Origin: CAYPCH01 sp964409165
GTDB lineage: Bacteria; Bacillota; Clostridia; Acetivibrionales; Acetivibrionaceae
DNA length: 27,731 nt
Reading direction: 5' to 3'
NCBI GenBank assembly: GCA_964409165.1
Contig: CAYPCH010000043.1
Span: forward strand, 1-27,731
Program-made: the position numbers and the translations under genes
Notes under the pieces: model-generated
The model's input: the letters and a program-made list of their open reading frames with translations, nothing else
What the model was told of the DNA's origin: nothing
Databases searched by the model: none
Part shown: positions 7,693 to 16,739 of the stretch, piece by piece
Layout: each line of letters starts with the position of its first letter
Numbering within the stretch: the stretch's first letter is position 1

Positions 7693-10207
7693 CGGGCATT
7701 ACCTCTCCTATACTTTCTATTCTCTTATTAAAATACTGATAAACAAATGAAATTGCAAGCAATGTCACACCAAAAACAAAATATGAAACAATCCTGAAGC
7801 CCTCCTTAAGGAATGCAAGGTCAATAATAAAAAGCTTAACCACCGCAAGAAGGGATAATCCCAATCCAAACCGCCTTATAAAAGCATAACGCTTTATAAA
7901 ACCGAAGCTAATCCATGCAAATGCCGTGATAAGATAAATTATGCTTATTGCCGCATTGCTAAACTCAAGGTTGTATTGGGTAATCAGGTTCTGGGTAAGT
8001 ATTATTACAAAGTAAAGAGACATTATGAATGGATACCATTCAATTCCGAGTTTACGATCCATAACAAAATAAAGTATTAAATCCCTTAACGCCAAAAGGG
8101 ATAATACAGCAACAACTACTAATTCTATAGTGCCCAGCACCGCTACTGCTGTCGGCACTTCATTATAAAACCTGTCAATGGGCAAAATGAAATTCAGGAA
8201 AAAGAGAGTTGTCAATGCCAGAATATAAATTGTGACCGATATGCCTTTCATAACATTGTCCCTTAAGACTCCTATCCTTGGGATAACATATGCTATAAGG
8301 TAACTTACAAGTATCATTGCTACAAATATCAGATAATCCGCGTTAAAATAACTATCCTTAAGAAGTTTGACAATTTGGTGGCTTAACTCACCTGCAATCA
8401 GGTATATCAAAAATATCCAGACGTTAATTGCTGTTGCATACTTAAACAGTTTTGCTCCTATGTCCTCCAGGGCTCTCTTATACACCAGCGTTCCGAGAAT
8501 GATAATACTCCCTGCCGTCAGTGCAAGGTATTTGTAGGTAAACAATCTATCGTGATAGCCTAAGACATCAAAAAGCATAAATGCCCCAAGACAGAGAAAC
8601 GATATAATCATGCCCGCACGCTTAAAACCTTTAATTTCTTTATAAATACCATAGGAAAGAAGCGCAACACCCTCAACCAGCCAACCTAGTGACAACCATA
8701 CCTTACCAAATTGGAAGGGTATTATAAGCACCACAAAGGTTAGCCCCGTTATATAAAAGAGAGCGATCGTGCTTTTCTCCTTGGTCATGTACTTCTCTAT
8801 AAACCAGCCCAGCCCAAGATATACAATGGAGAAAACAACTGCAAGAAGCCCGGTAAAGTCACTCAAACCCGCCTCATAAAACGCGAAGTAAAGAAGCAGG
8901 GAACTAATAAATGTATTTAATGCCAGCAATACGGTATCCGAGTTTTTAAATCCGGTTTTTTTCCTGTATGAACCCACTACAGGAATAAGTGTATAGATTA
9001 AAAAAGCAAATGTAAGGTAAACTATTGCTATCAAGCCATCTGTTGAAAACTTATTATAGAATAATCCTTCAAACATAATTATCGCTAAATAAACTGAGCC
9101 TATAACATTAAGCCAGAAACCTATAAATGCCGTTGCAGTCCATTTTTTGTTGACAGATATTAGAAGTGCCAATATATTCAGTATGATAAAATAAACCATG
9201 GCACCATAGGCAATTGTTTTATCACCGGCTATTGAAAAAACAGGCAAATATCCTCCTATCATCGCAAACGCAGATATTGTCTGGGAATTGTACCTCTGGG
9301 AGAGTACAAATGCCCCTAATGTTATTAGAACACAAAGCCCTAACGCCGGGTACATATCCAGAATTCCAAACTGAAAATAACTTAAGACCAGTGCCACATA
9401 CAATACCGCTATGCCTCCGCTTGTTATACCTAATGAAAAAACATTGGGCTTTTTGCGGTTCATCCATTCACCTGCTACAAGCATTACAATACCTGCCACA
9501 AATGTAAAAACACTTTTCATGGTATCGGGCAACCTGTAGTATGTAAACTGGGATGCTGCAATAACACCTATAATAAGTAGTAAAATCCCTAGTTTGTTGA
9601 TAATATTAAGCCCTATCAAGGATTCTATATTGTTCTGTTTTATACGACCTCTCATCTCTTCTTCAGTAACATGTTCCTGCTTTATTTTTGAGAACTCGGC
9701 AGTCCTGTCTTCACAAAATGCTCCGGTCTCTCTCTCAATTTTTTCCCGAGCCTGTACCACTCTCAAATTGAGCATCCTTCTTAATTCTTCAATCCTATGA
9801 TAAATTTCGTCCTCAATACTCACCCTGTTTGCTGTAAGAGTACCTGTCATTTCGTCAATACGTTTCTTTATAGAAATCTCAAAACTTTTAAGCCTGTTTA
9901 TCTCACCTTTAATGTTTGACTTGTAATAAACATCCATCCTTTTGCTTACTGAATTCAGCATATGGGTTTTTTCATTATATAGCTGCTCATACAACGCACT
10001 GCGAAGTTTTTTATTCTCCTCGGATAACCTTATATTTTCGCTCTTCTCCTTCTCAAAAAAATCTTTTGTTTTGAGAAGCTCATTTTTTAAAACCTGATTC
10101 TCTGTTACAAGATCACTTGCCTCATAATCCGCGACTTCTTTTTCCATACTTGATAGTATTTCTTTTTGCCTTGCCAGGATATCCTTTAGATTGTTAACCA
10201 TTGACAC
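7670..10207 (-). CDS. DUF2339 polytopic membrane protein with N-terminal coiled coil
   Basis: About 845 residues. The first 150 or so are charged and heptad-like (Lys/Glu-rich, for example KNELLKTKDFFEKEKSEN), consistent with a cytoplasmic coiled coil. From IGLNIINKLGILLLIIGVIAA (about residue 200) onward the chain is an almost unbroken series of some 20 or more membrane helices, as in DUF2339 proteins. The frame stays open to a GTG at 10216, but that codon lies within the GGAGG ribosome binding site (10216-10220). I prefer the GTG at 10205-10207, 8 nt after GGAGG. An ATG two codons later is also possible. It forms an operon with the overlapping DUF3999 gene. No catalytic motif is visible, and a transport or envelope-assembly role is only a guess. 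Confidence 0.8.
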   Translation of the reverse strand: MSMVNNLKDILARQKEILSSMEKEVADYEASDLVTENQVLKNELLKTKDFFEKEKSENIRLSEENKKLRSALYEQLYNEKTHMLNSVSKRMDVYYKSNIKGEINRLKSFEISIKKRIDEMTGTLTANRVSIEDEIYHRIEELRRMLNLRVVQAREKIERETGAFCEDRTAEFSKIKQEHVTEEEMRGRIKQNNIESLIGLNIINKLGILLLIIGVIAASQFTYYRLPDTMKSVFTFVAGIVMLVAGEWMNRKKPNVFSLGITSGGIAVLYVALVLSYFQFGILDMYPALGLCVLITLGAFVLSQRYNSQTISAFAMIGGYLPVFSIAGDKTIAYGAMVYFIILNILALLISVNKKWTATAFIGFWLNVIGSVYLAIIMFEGLFYNKFSTDGLIAIVYLTFAFLIYTLIPVVGSYRKKTGFKNSDTVLLALNTFISSLLLYFAFYEAGLSDFTGLLAVVFSIVYLGLGWFIEKYMTKEKSTIALFYITGLTFVVLIIPFQFGKVWLSLGWLVEGVALLSYGIYKEIKGFKRAGMIISFLCLGAFMLFDVLGYHDRLFTYKYLALTAGSIIILGTLVYKRALEDIGAKLFKYATAINVWIFLIYLIAGELSHQIVKLLKDSYFNADYLIFVAMILVSYLIAYVIPRIGVLRDNVMKGISVTIYILALTTLFFLNFILPIDRFYNEVPTAVAVLGTIELVVVAVLSLLALRDLILYFVMDRKLGIEWYPFIMSLYFVIILTQNLITQYNLEFSNAAISIIYLITAFAWISFGFIKRYAFIRRFGLGLSLLAVVKLFIIDLAFLKEGFRIVSYFVFGVTLLAISFVYQYFNKRIESIGEVMPDDKKADS

Positions 10208-10250
10208 AAATCTCACCTCCGGTATTTATACTGATACGCATTTATACTAG

Positions 10251-10312
10251 TACTATGTTTAATACTATGTTTAATACATTGATTACACTTAATACATTAA
10301 TAATACATTAAT
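10251..10312. repeat. Short AT-rich tandem repeats upstream of DUF2339
   Basis: TACTATGTTTAA occurs twice in tandem (10251-10274) and AATACATTAAT twice in tandem (10291-10312). Read on the minus strand, the stretch shows TGTATT, TGTATT, TGTAAT and TGTATT half-sites (10302-10307, 10291-10296, 10282-10287, 10273-10278) at periods of 11, 9 and 9 bp. They lie about 65-100 bp before the DUF2339 start, where an OmpR-type regulator could bind. Confidence 0.6.
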
Positions 10313-10423
10313 ATTGTCCGGTTCATCCGTTAGGATTGCTGAAAATATAATCTTGCTATAATTCACTTTTACTTATACATTCCTATATATTCTACTGCAC
10401 TAATTTGAATTCCTGCAAATTAC

Positions 10424-10453
10424 TTTTGATATATCAAAAATATCAGCCTGATA
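10424..10453. promoter_or_regulatory. Two adjacent palindromes upstream of the GH9 promoter
   Basis: TTTTGATATATCAAAA (10424-10439) is a perfect 16-bp palindrome. TATCAGCCTGATA (10441-10453) is a 13-bp palindrome with one central base. Both sit about 80-110 bp upstream of the predicted start of transcription, so they are candidate operators for the glycoside hydrolase. The binding protein is unknown and is not encoded next to it. Confidence 0.5.
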
Positions 10454-10495
10454 AAAGTATTATGTTTACCCTTGAACAATTATCTACAAGCGGGA

Positions 10496-10524
10496 TTGAC
10501 ATATTTCTCATACGGTGATATTCT
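10496..10524 (+). promoter_or_regulatory. Sigma-A promoter for the SLH-GH9 gene
   Basis: A perfect -35 TTGACA (10496-10501), a 17-bp spacer and a -10 TATTCT (10519-10524). Transcription would begin near 10531, leaving a short leader with AGGAGTGG (10543-10550) 9 nt before the ATG. Confidence 0.8.
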
Positions 10525-10559
10525 AACAGAAAATATTCATAAAGGAGTGGTTTATAAAA

Positions 10560-13500
10560 ATGTTCAGAAGTAAAAGTCAAAAATTGTTCTCAGCAGTTCT
10601 GGCCATGTTGCTTTTCCTGCAGCTGGCTCTTCCGTCAGGCACTCTGGCTGCCCAATCGGACGCCTCAGGCCACTGGGCTGAAGATTCACTTAGCAGGATG
10701 GTTTCTTTAGGCATCTTGACCGGTTATACCGACGGCTCACTAAAGCCTGACAATTACATAACCCGTGCAGAGTTTTTTACCATCATCAATCGCGCTTTCG
10801 GAATAGAAACAACAACTGAAATCTCCTTTACAGATGTTAATAAGGATGATTGGTTCTATTCGGAAATTTCAAGGGCAGTGGCGGCAGGGTTTACAAAAGG
10901 AACTTCACCTACAACAGTAAACCCGCAATCCAATATAACACGCCAAGATGCAATGGTTGCTCTGGGGAACATTTATGAGTTGCAAAAAGGCAGCAACGTT
11001 AATTTCACCGATGCAGACCAGATAAGCACTTATGCTGTCGGTCACATATCAACCTTGCAGTCTCTTGGAGTAGTCAGAGGAAAAGGCGATGGAGTGCTTG
11101 AACCCAAAGCATTCATTACACGCGGCGAGGCAGCAAAAGTACTTGACCTTATGCTGGGAGGAGTTATATCTGAAGATATTGCCGATGCAAATTTGTCCGG
11201 CAATATCCTGGTTACAAAAAAGGGAACTGCTATAAAAGACACTAATATAGATGGAAATCTATATATCACAGGAGGTGTCGAAAACGGCGGCATTAACTTG
11301 GATGGTGTCACCGTGTCAGGAAATATTATTGTACAGGGTGGCGGACCTGGTTCGGTTCTTTTAAATAATACTTCCGCCGGTAATCAAATCTTTGTCAGAA
11401 AATTGGTGACAAAGGAAAATGCAAATATAGAAGTTTCAAAGGATACAAACACCGACACCGTTGCAGGACTCAACATGGCAGTCCACTCAAACAGTGTAAT
11501 TGACAACAAAAGCAGTACTGCACTAGGGCACTTGACTGTGCAGGGAGATACTGTTGCCGGTAATGTATACGGAACAGTTACAGCCCACGTATACGGTATG
11601 ATTAATGTAGCAGAAGCTTTGGATTTCTCCATTATTAATATTAAGGAAAATGCTGTTATTAATTCACTTGACGCAGCAGCTTTAAGTACAGTATTTGCAC
11701 ACAATGAAAGCCGTATCGACGTACTCAAAGCTAAAAAGGGAGCCTCAATATCCATTGAGGAAGGCGTTACAATAGCTAAAGCCGAGGCAATCGGAGGCAG
11801 TGTGACAATAACTGTTATCGCTTCAAACGGTACCAAAAACAAAAAAATAATACCTCAAGGCAGTATAGTCGCAATAAATGCAGACGGCCTTATTACTGAA
11901 CCGGTAATAGTTGTTCCTTCCACATCAGGCGGTAGTTCAAAAGGTAGTTCAGGGGGTTCAGAAGGTTCAGGCGGCAACGTCACTGATAAAGATAATTTCA
12001 TTACACAGACTGATAAAAAGATAGGGAACTGGACACTTTCATCCCTTTCAAATACAAGTGTAACAGCATCCGTTTATGGCTCAGTCTATGCAAAAAGCGT
12101 TAAGGTTGATATAACAAAAGCCGGCACTTCCGAAGATGATATCCGATTAATATATACAAAACCTTACAATCTTGAAAGCGGCGAATACGAGCTTGTCCTT
12201 CCAATAATATCTAATGTTAACCGTAAGGCACGTATTGCATTGGAAAAGGCTGATAAAACTATGGCAGTCATCAGCGATGAGGAAATTAACATAGGCAACG
12301 GAATAAATTCCGTAACAGTTCCCGTGTCGGTAAGTGATACTGTTTATGCGGAACTCTCTGTTCGTCTTGGATATTTTAATTTAGATGAAATCAGTTCACA
12401 TAATGTAACTGTAGGTGAACCGACCATAACACGTACAGGAGACTATATGACTGAGGGTACTCCCATTGAGGAACCCGACAGATTTAACAACAAATTGACC
12501 AACGGTGACTTCAGTGATGGTACAAACGGTTGGTGGGCTACAGAAACAAAAATTGAAGAGGTAACAGTAAAGGTAGTAGATCTTTCTGTTGAAAACGGTT
12601 CAGGTGTATTGTCTGTTCCCGGCGGAACAAAAAATCCATGGGATGCCATGGCAGGCAACTATATTACTTTCGAGCTTAAAAAAGATAGAACTTATACTGT
12701 TTCCACAGATGTTTACTCTGATATTGCACAGAATATACTTCTCCAGATTGTAGACAGTGCTGACAATGAATTGGCATTAAGAACCCTTGATGTACCTGCC
12801 GATGGAAACATGCATACATTCTCCTTCGATGATATTGTAGTAACAGAGGATTGTATTGCAAAAATAGCTTTCCATTTGGGCGGATACGGCAACAAAGGAG
12901 AAACCTATAACATCACGATAGATAATCTTGAGTTATACGAAGTTCCAAAATACATTGATGTTGAATTAAATGGTGACTTCAGTTCCGGTACAGAAGGTTG
13001 GTGGACTACAGAAAAAGAAATACAAACTGAAACTGAAAAGGTAAAAGTAAAGGTAGTAGATCTTTCTGTTGAAAACGGCACAGGGGTATTCTCTATTCCC
13101 GGAGGCATAGAAAACCAATGGGGTGCCATGGCAGGATACTGGAAAACCTTTGAGCTTAATAAGGGAAGGACATATACCGTTTCTATGGATGTTTATTCCG
13201 AAGTTACACAGGAAATATTTTTCCAGATTGTAGACAGTACTGATAATCAATTGGTCTTTCAAACCCTTAGTGTACCTGCCGACGGCAACATGCATACATT
13301 CTCCTTCGATGACATCGAAGTAACTGAAGATATAAATGCCAAATTCGCATTCGCAATGGGCGGATTCGGTACTTCAGGACAGACTTACAAAATCTTAATT
13401 GACAATATAAGATTTTCATACCCGGATCTTGCTATACCGGTTGAGGAAGAAGATCCCTTTGCCAATATGGTTAGAAACTCCGATTATACAGCAGGAACAA

Positions 13501-15563
13501 AGAATTGGGGTTTATTCACTATGGAAAAAGGAATAGCAACCTTTAATGTATCAAATGAAGAAGGTATGGTAAATGTTAAAAATAACGGTACAGAAGACTA
13601 TTCCGTACAATTCTACCAAGACGGAATGAAACTGTATAAAGGCAACAAATACAAACTTTCCTTCCGTTACAAATCCAATGTCGAACGCAGCGCAGAAGTA
13701 CGCATTCAGAAAAACGGAGGTAATTATGAAGGTTATCTCGCAGACAATACGCTGAGTTTTATAGATAAATGGCAAACTTATGAAAAAGAATTTGAAATGA
13801 CGCACGAGAGTGACACAGCAGCACGTCTGACTTTTAACTTAGGGCAGGAAGGTGAAGCTGAATCAGTTGACCAGAAATTCTATTTCGACGATTTCAGTTT
13901 GGTAATGACTAAAGGAACATTGCCTGAAGAAGAAAAAGTCAATCCTATACGTTTAAACCAAGTAGGCTACCGTCCCAATGACGAAAAAGTTGCGTTTGTT
14001 GTTTCAAAAGAACGCACTTTCAAGCTCTATAATTCTGATGACAAGCTTTTGATGACAGGCAACCTCTCCCTCTATACTGTAAATGATAAGGGTAATGCCA
14101 TTGTTGATTCGAAAAGTGGAGACATTTTGCGTACAGCAGATTTCACCTCTCTTAAGGATGACGGCAAATACTATGTTAAAGTACGTACAGATGTATCACC
14201 AACCTGCAATGTTAACGCTTCAGTTTACAAAGACCTTACAGCTGCAGCTCTTAAGGTGTTTTACTATCAGCGCTGCGGTGGCGAAGGTCTTGATGAAAAA
14301 TATGTAGGTGAAACCTTTGCGCATGATCCTTGCCATATGTCAATTGCCAATTACTACGACCCTGCCGATGAGACTTACGGTACAGTTTCGGCAGCTGTTT
14401 ATGGAGGCTGGCACGATGCCGGTGATTATGGACGCTATGTAACACCTGCTTCAAAGGCCATTGCAGACTTACTGCTGACAGCAGAATATTTCCCTGCAAC
14501 AAAGAGATTAGACTTCGGCGGTTCTGATAGGTTACTGGAAGAAACCCGCTATGAATTGGATTGGATGCTAAAAATGCAAAACCCTGAAACTGGCGGCGTA
14601 TACCATAAGGTTACTACAAAACAACATGCCAGTATGACTGTATTGCCTGAAGAAGACAACCCCCAGTTGTATCTTTCACCGGTATCTGCACAAGCAGCAG
14701 GTGATTTTGCAGCTGTAATGGCGTATGCTTCAAGAATGTACAAAAATACCGACCGAAGCTTCTCCAAAGAATGCCTTGTAGCTGCTGAAAAGGCATGGGG
14801 CTGGTTGGAAGCCAATCCGGATGTCAATGCCTATGTTGATCCTTCCTTCTTTGGAACAGGCGACTACAATGACAATAGTGCTGAAGACGAACGTTTCTGG
14901 GCAGCAACCGAGCTTTATAGGACAACAGGAGAGGACAAATACTTGGCATATATCGAAGAAAACGATCTGCCCGGTCAAGGTTTTGGATGGGTTGACATGG
15001 GTTCATACGCACTTGTAAGCTACCTTAACAACAAAAACGTAGACAAAAACAGCGAAAAGTATAAAGAGATCAAAAACCGCTTTATAGGTGATGCGGATAA
15101 CATCATAGATGTCTGGAAAAAAGATGGCTACAAAGTTGCCCTTGACCAGTATGTCTGGGGAAGCAACAAGGATCTTGCGGATCGCGCAATGATACTTATT
15201 ATTGCCAACAAACTCGCTCCTGACAATGACTATGATGTAGCAATTCTGGATCAGCTCCATTATTTCCTTGGACGTAATGCAAATGACATAAGCTATGTCA
15301 CAGGCTTTGGTGAAAAGGCAGCTAAAAATCCGCATCATCGTCAGTCGGTTATCTTAGAGCAGGCTGTACCGGGCATGCTTGTGGGAGGACCAAATGGCAG
15401 TATTATGACCGTAAACGGCGATCCTGTTGCAACTATTGTAAATGAGGAAACTCCTGATGCAAAATGCTATGCAGATGTGGACGGAAGCTTCGCTACCAAT
15501 GAAATGACAATATACTGGAACTCACCATTGGTATTTATATTAGGTTATTTATACGGCAAGTAA
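10560..15563 (+). CDS. Cell-surface S-layer-anchored family 9 glycoside hydrolase
   Basis: 1,667 residues. A signal peptide (1-31, ending LAA) is followed by three SLH domains at about 37-81, 88-138 and 146-197, with TRAE, TRQD and TRGE. A Gly/Asn-rich beta-repeat stalk spans about 205-445 and a Ser/Gly linker 455-474. Four carbohydrate-binding-like modules follow at about 480-627, 648-803, 804-955 and 970-1115. The Ig-like domain that precedes many GH9 catalytic domains is at about 1128-1210 (NPIRLNQVGYRPNDEKVAF), and the catalytic domain runs from 1225 to 1665. Family residues are intact: DAGD with D1286/D1289 (base), H1592-H1593-R1594 in NPHHRQS, and the proton donor E1648 in a perfect second GH9 signature. 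GH9 enzymes cleave beta-1,4-glucans. There is no dockerin, so it is a wall-displayed, non-cellulosomal enzyme. Substrate is inferred. Confidence 0.95.
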   Translation: MFRSKSQKLFSAVLAMLLFLQLALPSGTLAAQSDASGHWAEDSLSRMVSLGILTGYTDGSLKPDNYITRAEFFTIINRAFGIETTTEISFTDVNKDDWFYSEISRAVAAGFTKGTSPTTVNPQSNITRQDAMVALGNIYELQKGSNVNFTDADQISTYAVGHISTLQSLGVVRGKGDGVLEPKAFITRGEAAKVLDLMLGGVISEDIADANLSGNILVTKKGTAIKDTNIDGNLYITGGVENGGINLDGVTVSGNIIVQGGGPGSVLLNNTSAGNQIFVRKLVTKENANIEVSKDTNTDTVAGLNMAVHSNSVIDNKSSTALGHLTVQGDTVAGNVYGTVTAHVYGMINVAEALDFSIINIKENAVINSLDAAALSTVFAHNESRIDVLKAKKGASISIEEGVTIAKAEAIGGSVTITVIASNGTKNKKIIPQGSIVAINADGLITEPVIVVPSTSGGSSKGSSGGSEGSGGNVTDKDNFITQTDKKIGNWTLSSLSNTSVTASVYGSVYAKSVKVDITKAGTSEDDIRLIYTKPYNLESGEYELVLPIISNVNRKARIALEKADKTMAVISDEEINIGNGINSVTVPVSVSDTVYAELSVRLGYFNLDEISSHNVTVGEPTITRTGDYMTEGTPIEEPDRFNNKLTNGDFSDGTNGWWATETKIEEVTVKVVDLSVENGSGVLSVPGGTKNPWDAMAGNYITFELKKDRTYTVSTDVYSDIAQNILLQIVDSADNELALRTLDVPADGNMHTFSFDDIVVTEDCIAKIAFHLGGYGNKGETYNITIDNLELYEVPKYIDVELNGDFSSGTEGWWTTEKEIQTETEKVKVKVVDLSVENGTGVFSIPGGIENQWGAMAGYWKTFELNKGRTYTVSMDVYSEVTQEIFFQIVDSTDNQLVFQTLSVPADGNMHTFSFDDIEVTEDINAKFAFAMGGFGTSGQTYKILIDNIRFSYPDLAIPVEEEDPFANMVRNSDYTAGTKNWGLFTMEKGIATFNVSNEEGMVNVKNNGTEDYSVQFYQDGMKLYKGNKYKLSFRYKSNVERSAEVRIQKNGGNYEGYLADNTLSFIDKWQTYEKEFEMTHESDTAARLTFNLGQEGEAESVDQKFYFDDFSLVMTKGTLPEEEKVNPIRLNQVGYRPNDEKVAFVVSKERTFKLYNSDDKLLMTGNLSLYTVNDKGNAIVDSKSGDILRTADFTSLKDDGKYYVKVRTDVSPTCNVNASVYKDLTAAALKVFYYQRCGGEGLDEKYVGETFAHDPCHMSIANYYDPADETYGTVSAAVYGGWHDAGDYGRYVTPASKAIADLLLTAEYFPATKRLDFGGSDRLLEETRYELDWMLKMQNPETGGVYHKVTTKQHASMTVLPEEDNPQLYLSPVSAQAAGDFAAVMAYASRMYKNTDRSFSKECLVAAEKAWGWLEANPDVNAYVDPSFFGTGDYNDNSAEDERFWAATELYRTTGEDKYLAYIEENDLPGQGFGWVDMGSYALVSYLNNKNVDKNSEKYKEIKNRFIGDADNIIDVWKKDGYKVALDQYVWGSNKDLADRAMILIIANKLAPDNDYDVAILDQLHYFLGRNANDISYVTGFGEKAAKNPHHRQSVILEQAVPGMLVGGPNGSIMTVNGDPVATIVNEETPDAKCYADVDGSFATNEMTIYWNSPLVFILGYLYGK
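12501..12968 (+). repeat. Duplicated carbohydrate-binding-like module, copy 1 (GH9 protein)
   Basis: A 468-bp (156-aa) unit starting at NGDFSDGTNGWWATE. It shares long stretches with the next unit, including VKVVDLSVENG, TYTVS.DVYS and VPADGNMHTFSFDDI. The NGDF...W opening is typical of CBM4/9-like jelly rolls. Confidence 0.85.
12969..13428 (+). repeat. Duplicated carbohydrate-binding-like module, copy 2 (GH9 protein)
   Basis: The second copy starts at NGDFSSGTEGWWTTE, 468 bp after the first. DNA blocks are still identical over long runs around VVDLSVENG and MHTFSFDD, so the duplication is fairly recent. An extra TETEKVK segment distinguishes it. Confidence 0.85.
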
Positions 15564-15575
15564 TAGTTTTAAGTG

Positions 15576-15615
15576 TTAAAAACTCCCTCGCTTTCTTTAG
15601 CGAGGGAGTTTTTAA
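15576..15615 (+). terminator. Terminator of the GH9 gene, possibly bidirectional
   Basis: A perfect 17-bp inverted repeat, TTAAAAACTCCCTCGCT and its complement, around the loop TTCTTT. It has an A-run on the left and T-run on the right, so it can end transcription from either side. It begins 12 nt after the GH9 stop codon. Confidence 0.95.
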
Positions 15616-15891
15616 AACCATTTATGCTATTCACTTCTAATGGCATCTAAGGCACTTATACTCATAGCTTTTTTCTCATCCTATTTTAATAATTTTATTA
15701 GCTCAACATTGTTGTTAGCTATTACAATATCCAGAGGAAAAAGCTAATTCCAGCTACTAACCAGGTTTGGATGGGGGCATGAAATGCGGAGGAATTCATT
15801 AGCGTTAAGACCCTTAGAGTTGAATTCTGTAGCATTTCATGTCCACAGCCAAGCCGGACTATTTAGCACTATATTAAAAAAATGGGGAAAC
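15616..15891. other. Convergent intergenic stretch with hairpins
   Basis: With the terminator it makes a gene-free stretch of about 328 bp between two convergent genes. No credible reading frame was seen. Besides the long hairpin at 15778-15841 there is a small one at 15699-15721 (TAGCT-CAACA-T-TGTTG-TT-AGCTA). Neither is followed by a T-run, so neither looks like a terminator. Confidence 0.6.
15778..15841. repeat. 64-nt two-stem imperfect hairpin of unknown role
   Basis: Outer arms CATGAAATGC (15778-15787) and GCATTTCATG (15832-15841) are perfect complements. After a 4/4 internal loop a second stem, GAATTCA/TGAATTC, forms, closing a loop with a small TAAG/CTTA stem. The nested design suggests a structured RNA or a palindromic repeat element. 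Confidence 0.55.
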
Positions 15892-16719
15892 TTAATTAAA
15901 AACAATAGTACTCTTCAGATATTTTGCAACTCCGTCATCATCATTACAACCAATGATACCGGTAGCGTTTTTCTTCAACAATTCATGGGCGTTTTCTACT
16001 GCATACTTTTCATCAGCAATTTCAAACATTGGAATGTCATTTAAATTATCGCCGAAACAAACCAGTTTTTCAAATCCCATAAAATCCTTAAGGTATTTTA
16101 TAGCATCACGTTTATTGGCATTTTTGTGTGTCAGCTCAAGCCAGACCGCCTTAGAATAAATATCCACTGTATAATGGCATGTAAAATCATACTTTCCCGT
16201 AACATATTTATAAGCAGGCACTAACTCTTCTTTCTTGCCTATCGCAAGTATAGTAATAACATTTTTACTAAAACAGCTTAATAGGTCATCGGTTTGCGTA
16301 AAACGCCTGTCATTGCTTGCGAGTCTATCCTTTATGTAATGCTCCTCACCATCGTTAAAAATTCCTTTATAATACACTTTGCTTTCTTCATTTTCATCTC
16401 TGGTATAAACAATAGGTGAAATCCCCATCTCCATAAACAATTTTGCTATTTCACATGCACTATCATTATCCATATAATTTGATAAAATATTTTTCCTTTC
16501 CACAGGGTCAAAAACAAACACGCCATTATGTAGAACCATCGGTAATTTTAGATTCAAAGGCTTAATAATTTTTTGTGCAGAAGTAAAAGAACGAGCGGTC
16601 GCAATGGAAAACTTCATGCCCTTTTCTATTAAATCATTTATAATTTTTATTGAAACGCTGCTTATTCTCTGCTCAGAGTTTAAAAGCGTACCGTCAAGGT
16701 CTGAAACGTACAGTTCCAT
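15892..16719 (-). CDS. Cof-type HAD-IIB family phosphatase
   Basis: 275 residues from the chosen ATG. Motif I is DLDGTLL (D7 nucleophile, D9 acid), motif II lies in FSIATARS, the motif III lysine in NANKRDAIKYL and motif IV is GDNLNDIPMFE. All HAD catalytic residues are present, and the length and cap region fit the Cof/IIB subfamily, whose members dephosphorylate sugar phosphates or cofactors in the cytoplasm. The frame extends five codons further to an ATG at 16734. I prefer the ATG at 16717-16719, because GGAG lies 9 nt upstream and MELYVSDLDGTLL is the usual family opening. It starts 20 nt after the rlmH stop and is probably co-transcribed with it. The substrate cannot be told. Confidence 0.88.
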   Translation of the reverse strand: MELYVSDLDGTLLNSEQRISSVSIKIINDLIEKGMKFSIATARSFTSAQKIIKPLNLKLPMVLHNGVFVFDPVERKNILSNYMDNDSACEIAKLFMEMGISPIVYTRDENEESKVYYKGIFNDGEEHYIKDRLASNDRRFTQTDDLLSCFSKNVITILAIGKKEELVPAYKYVTGKYDFTCHYTVDIYSKAVWLELTHKNANKRDAIKYLKDFMGFEKLVCFGDNLNDIPMFEIADEKYAVENAHELLKKNATGIIGCNDDDGVAKYLKSTIVFN

Positions 16720-16739
16720 TTCTATCAGCTCCATTATAT

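Larger units (their letters stand above)
10208..10559. other. Divergent intergenic region between DUF2339 and GH9 genes
   Basis: About 350 bp without a coding frame. It holds AT-rich tandem repeats near the DUF2339 side (10251-10312), two adjacent palindromes (10424-10453) and the GH9 promoter (10496-10524). An additional extended -10 element, TGCTATAAT on the plus strand near 10353-10361, could be a second weak promoter but has no convincing -35. No clear promoter for the DUF2339 gene was found. Confidence 0.7.

Noticed and set aside
11384..11842. 152-residue minus-strand frame opposite the GH9 gene
   Set aside because: It is antisense to the beta-repeat stalk. Its Ala/Val/Ser-rich composition mirrors the codon pattern of the real gene and no ribosome site is present.
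15784..16044. 86-residue plus-strand frame downstream of the GH9 gene
   Set aside because: It starts inside the 64-nt hairpin, overlaps the 3' end of the HAD phosphatase gene on the other strand and has no family features.
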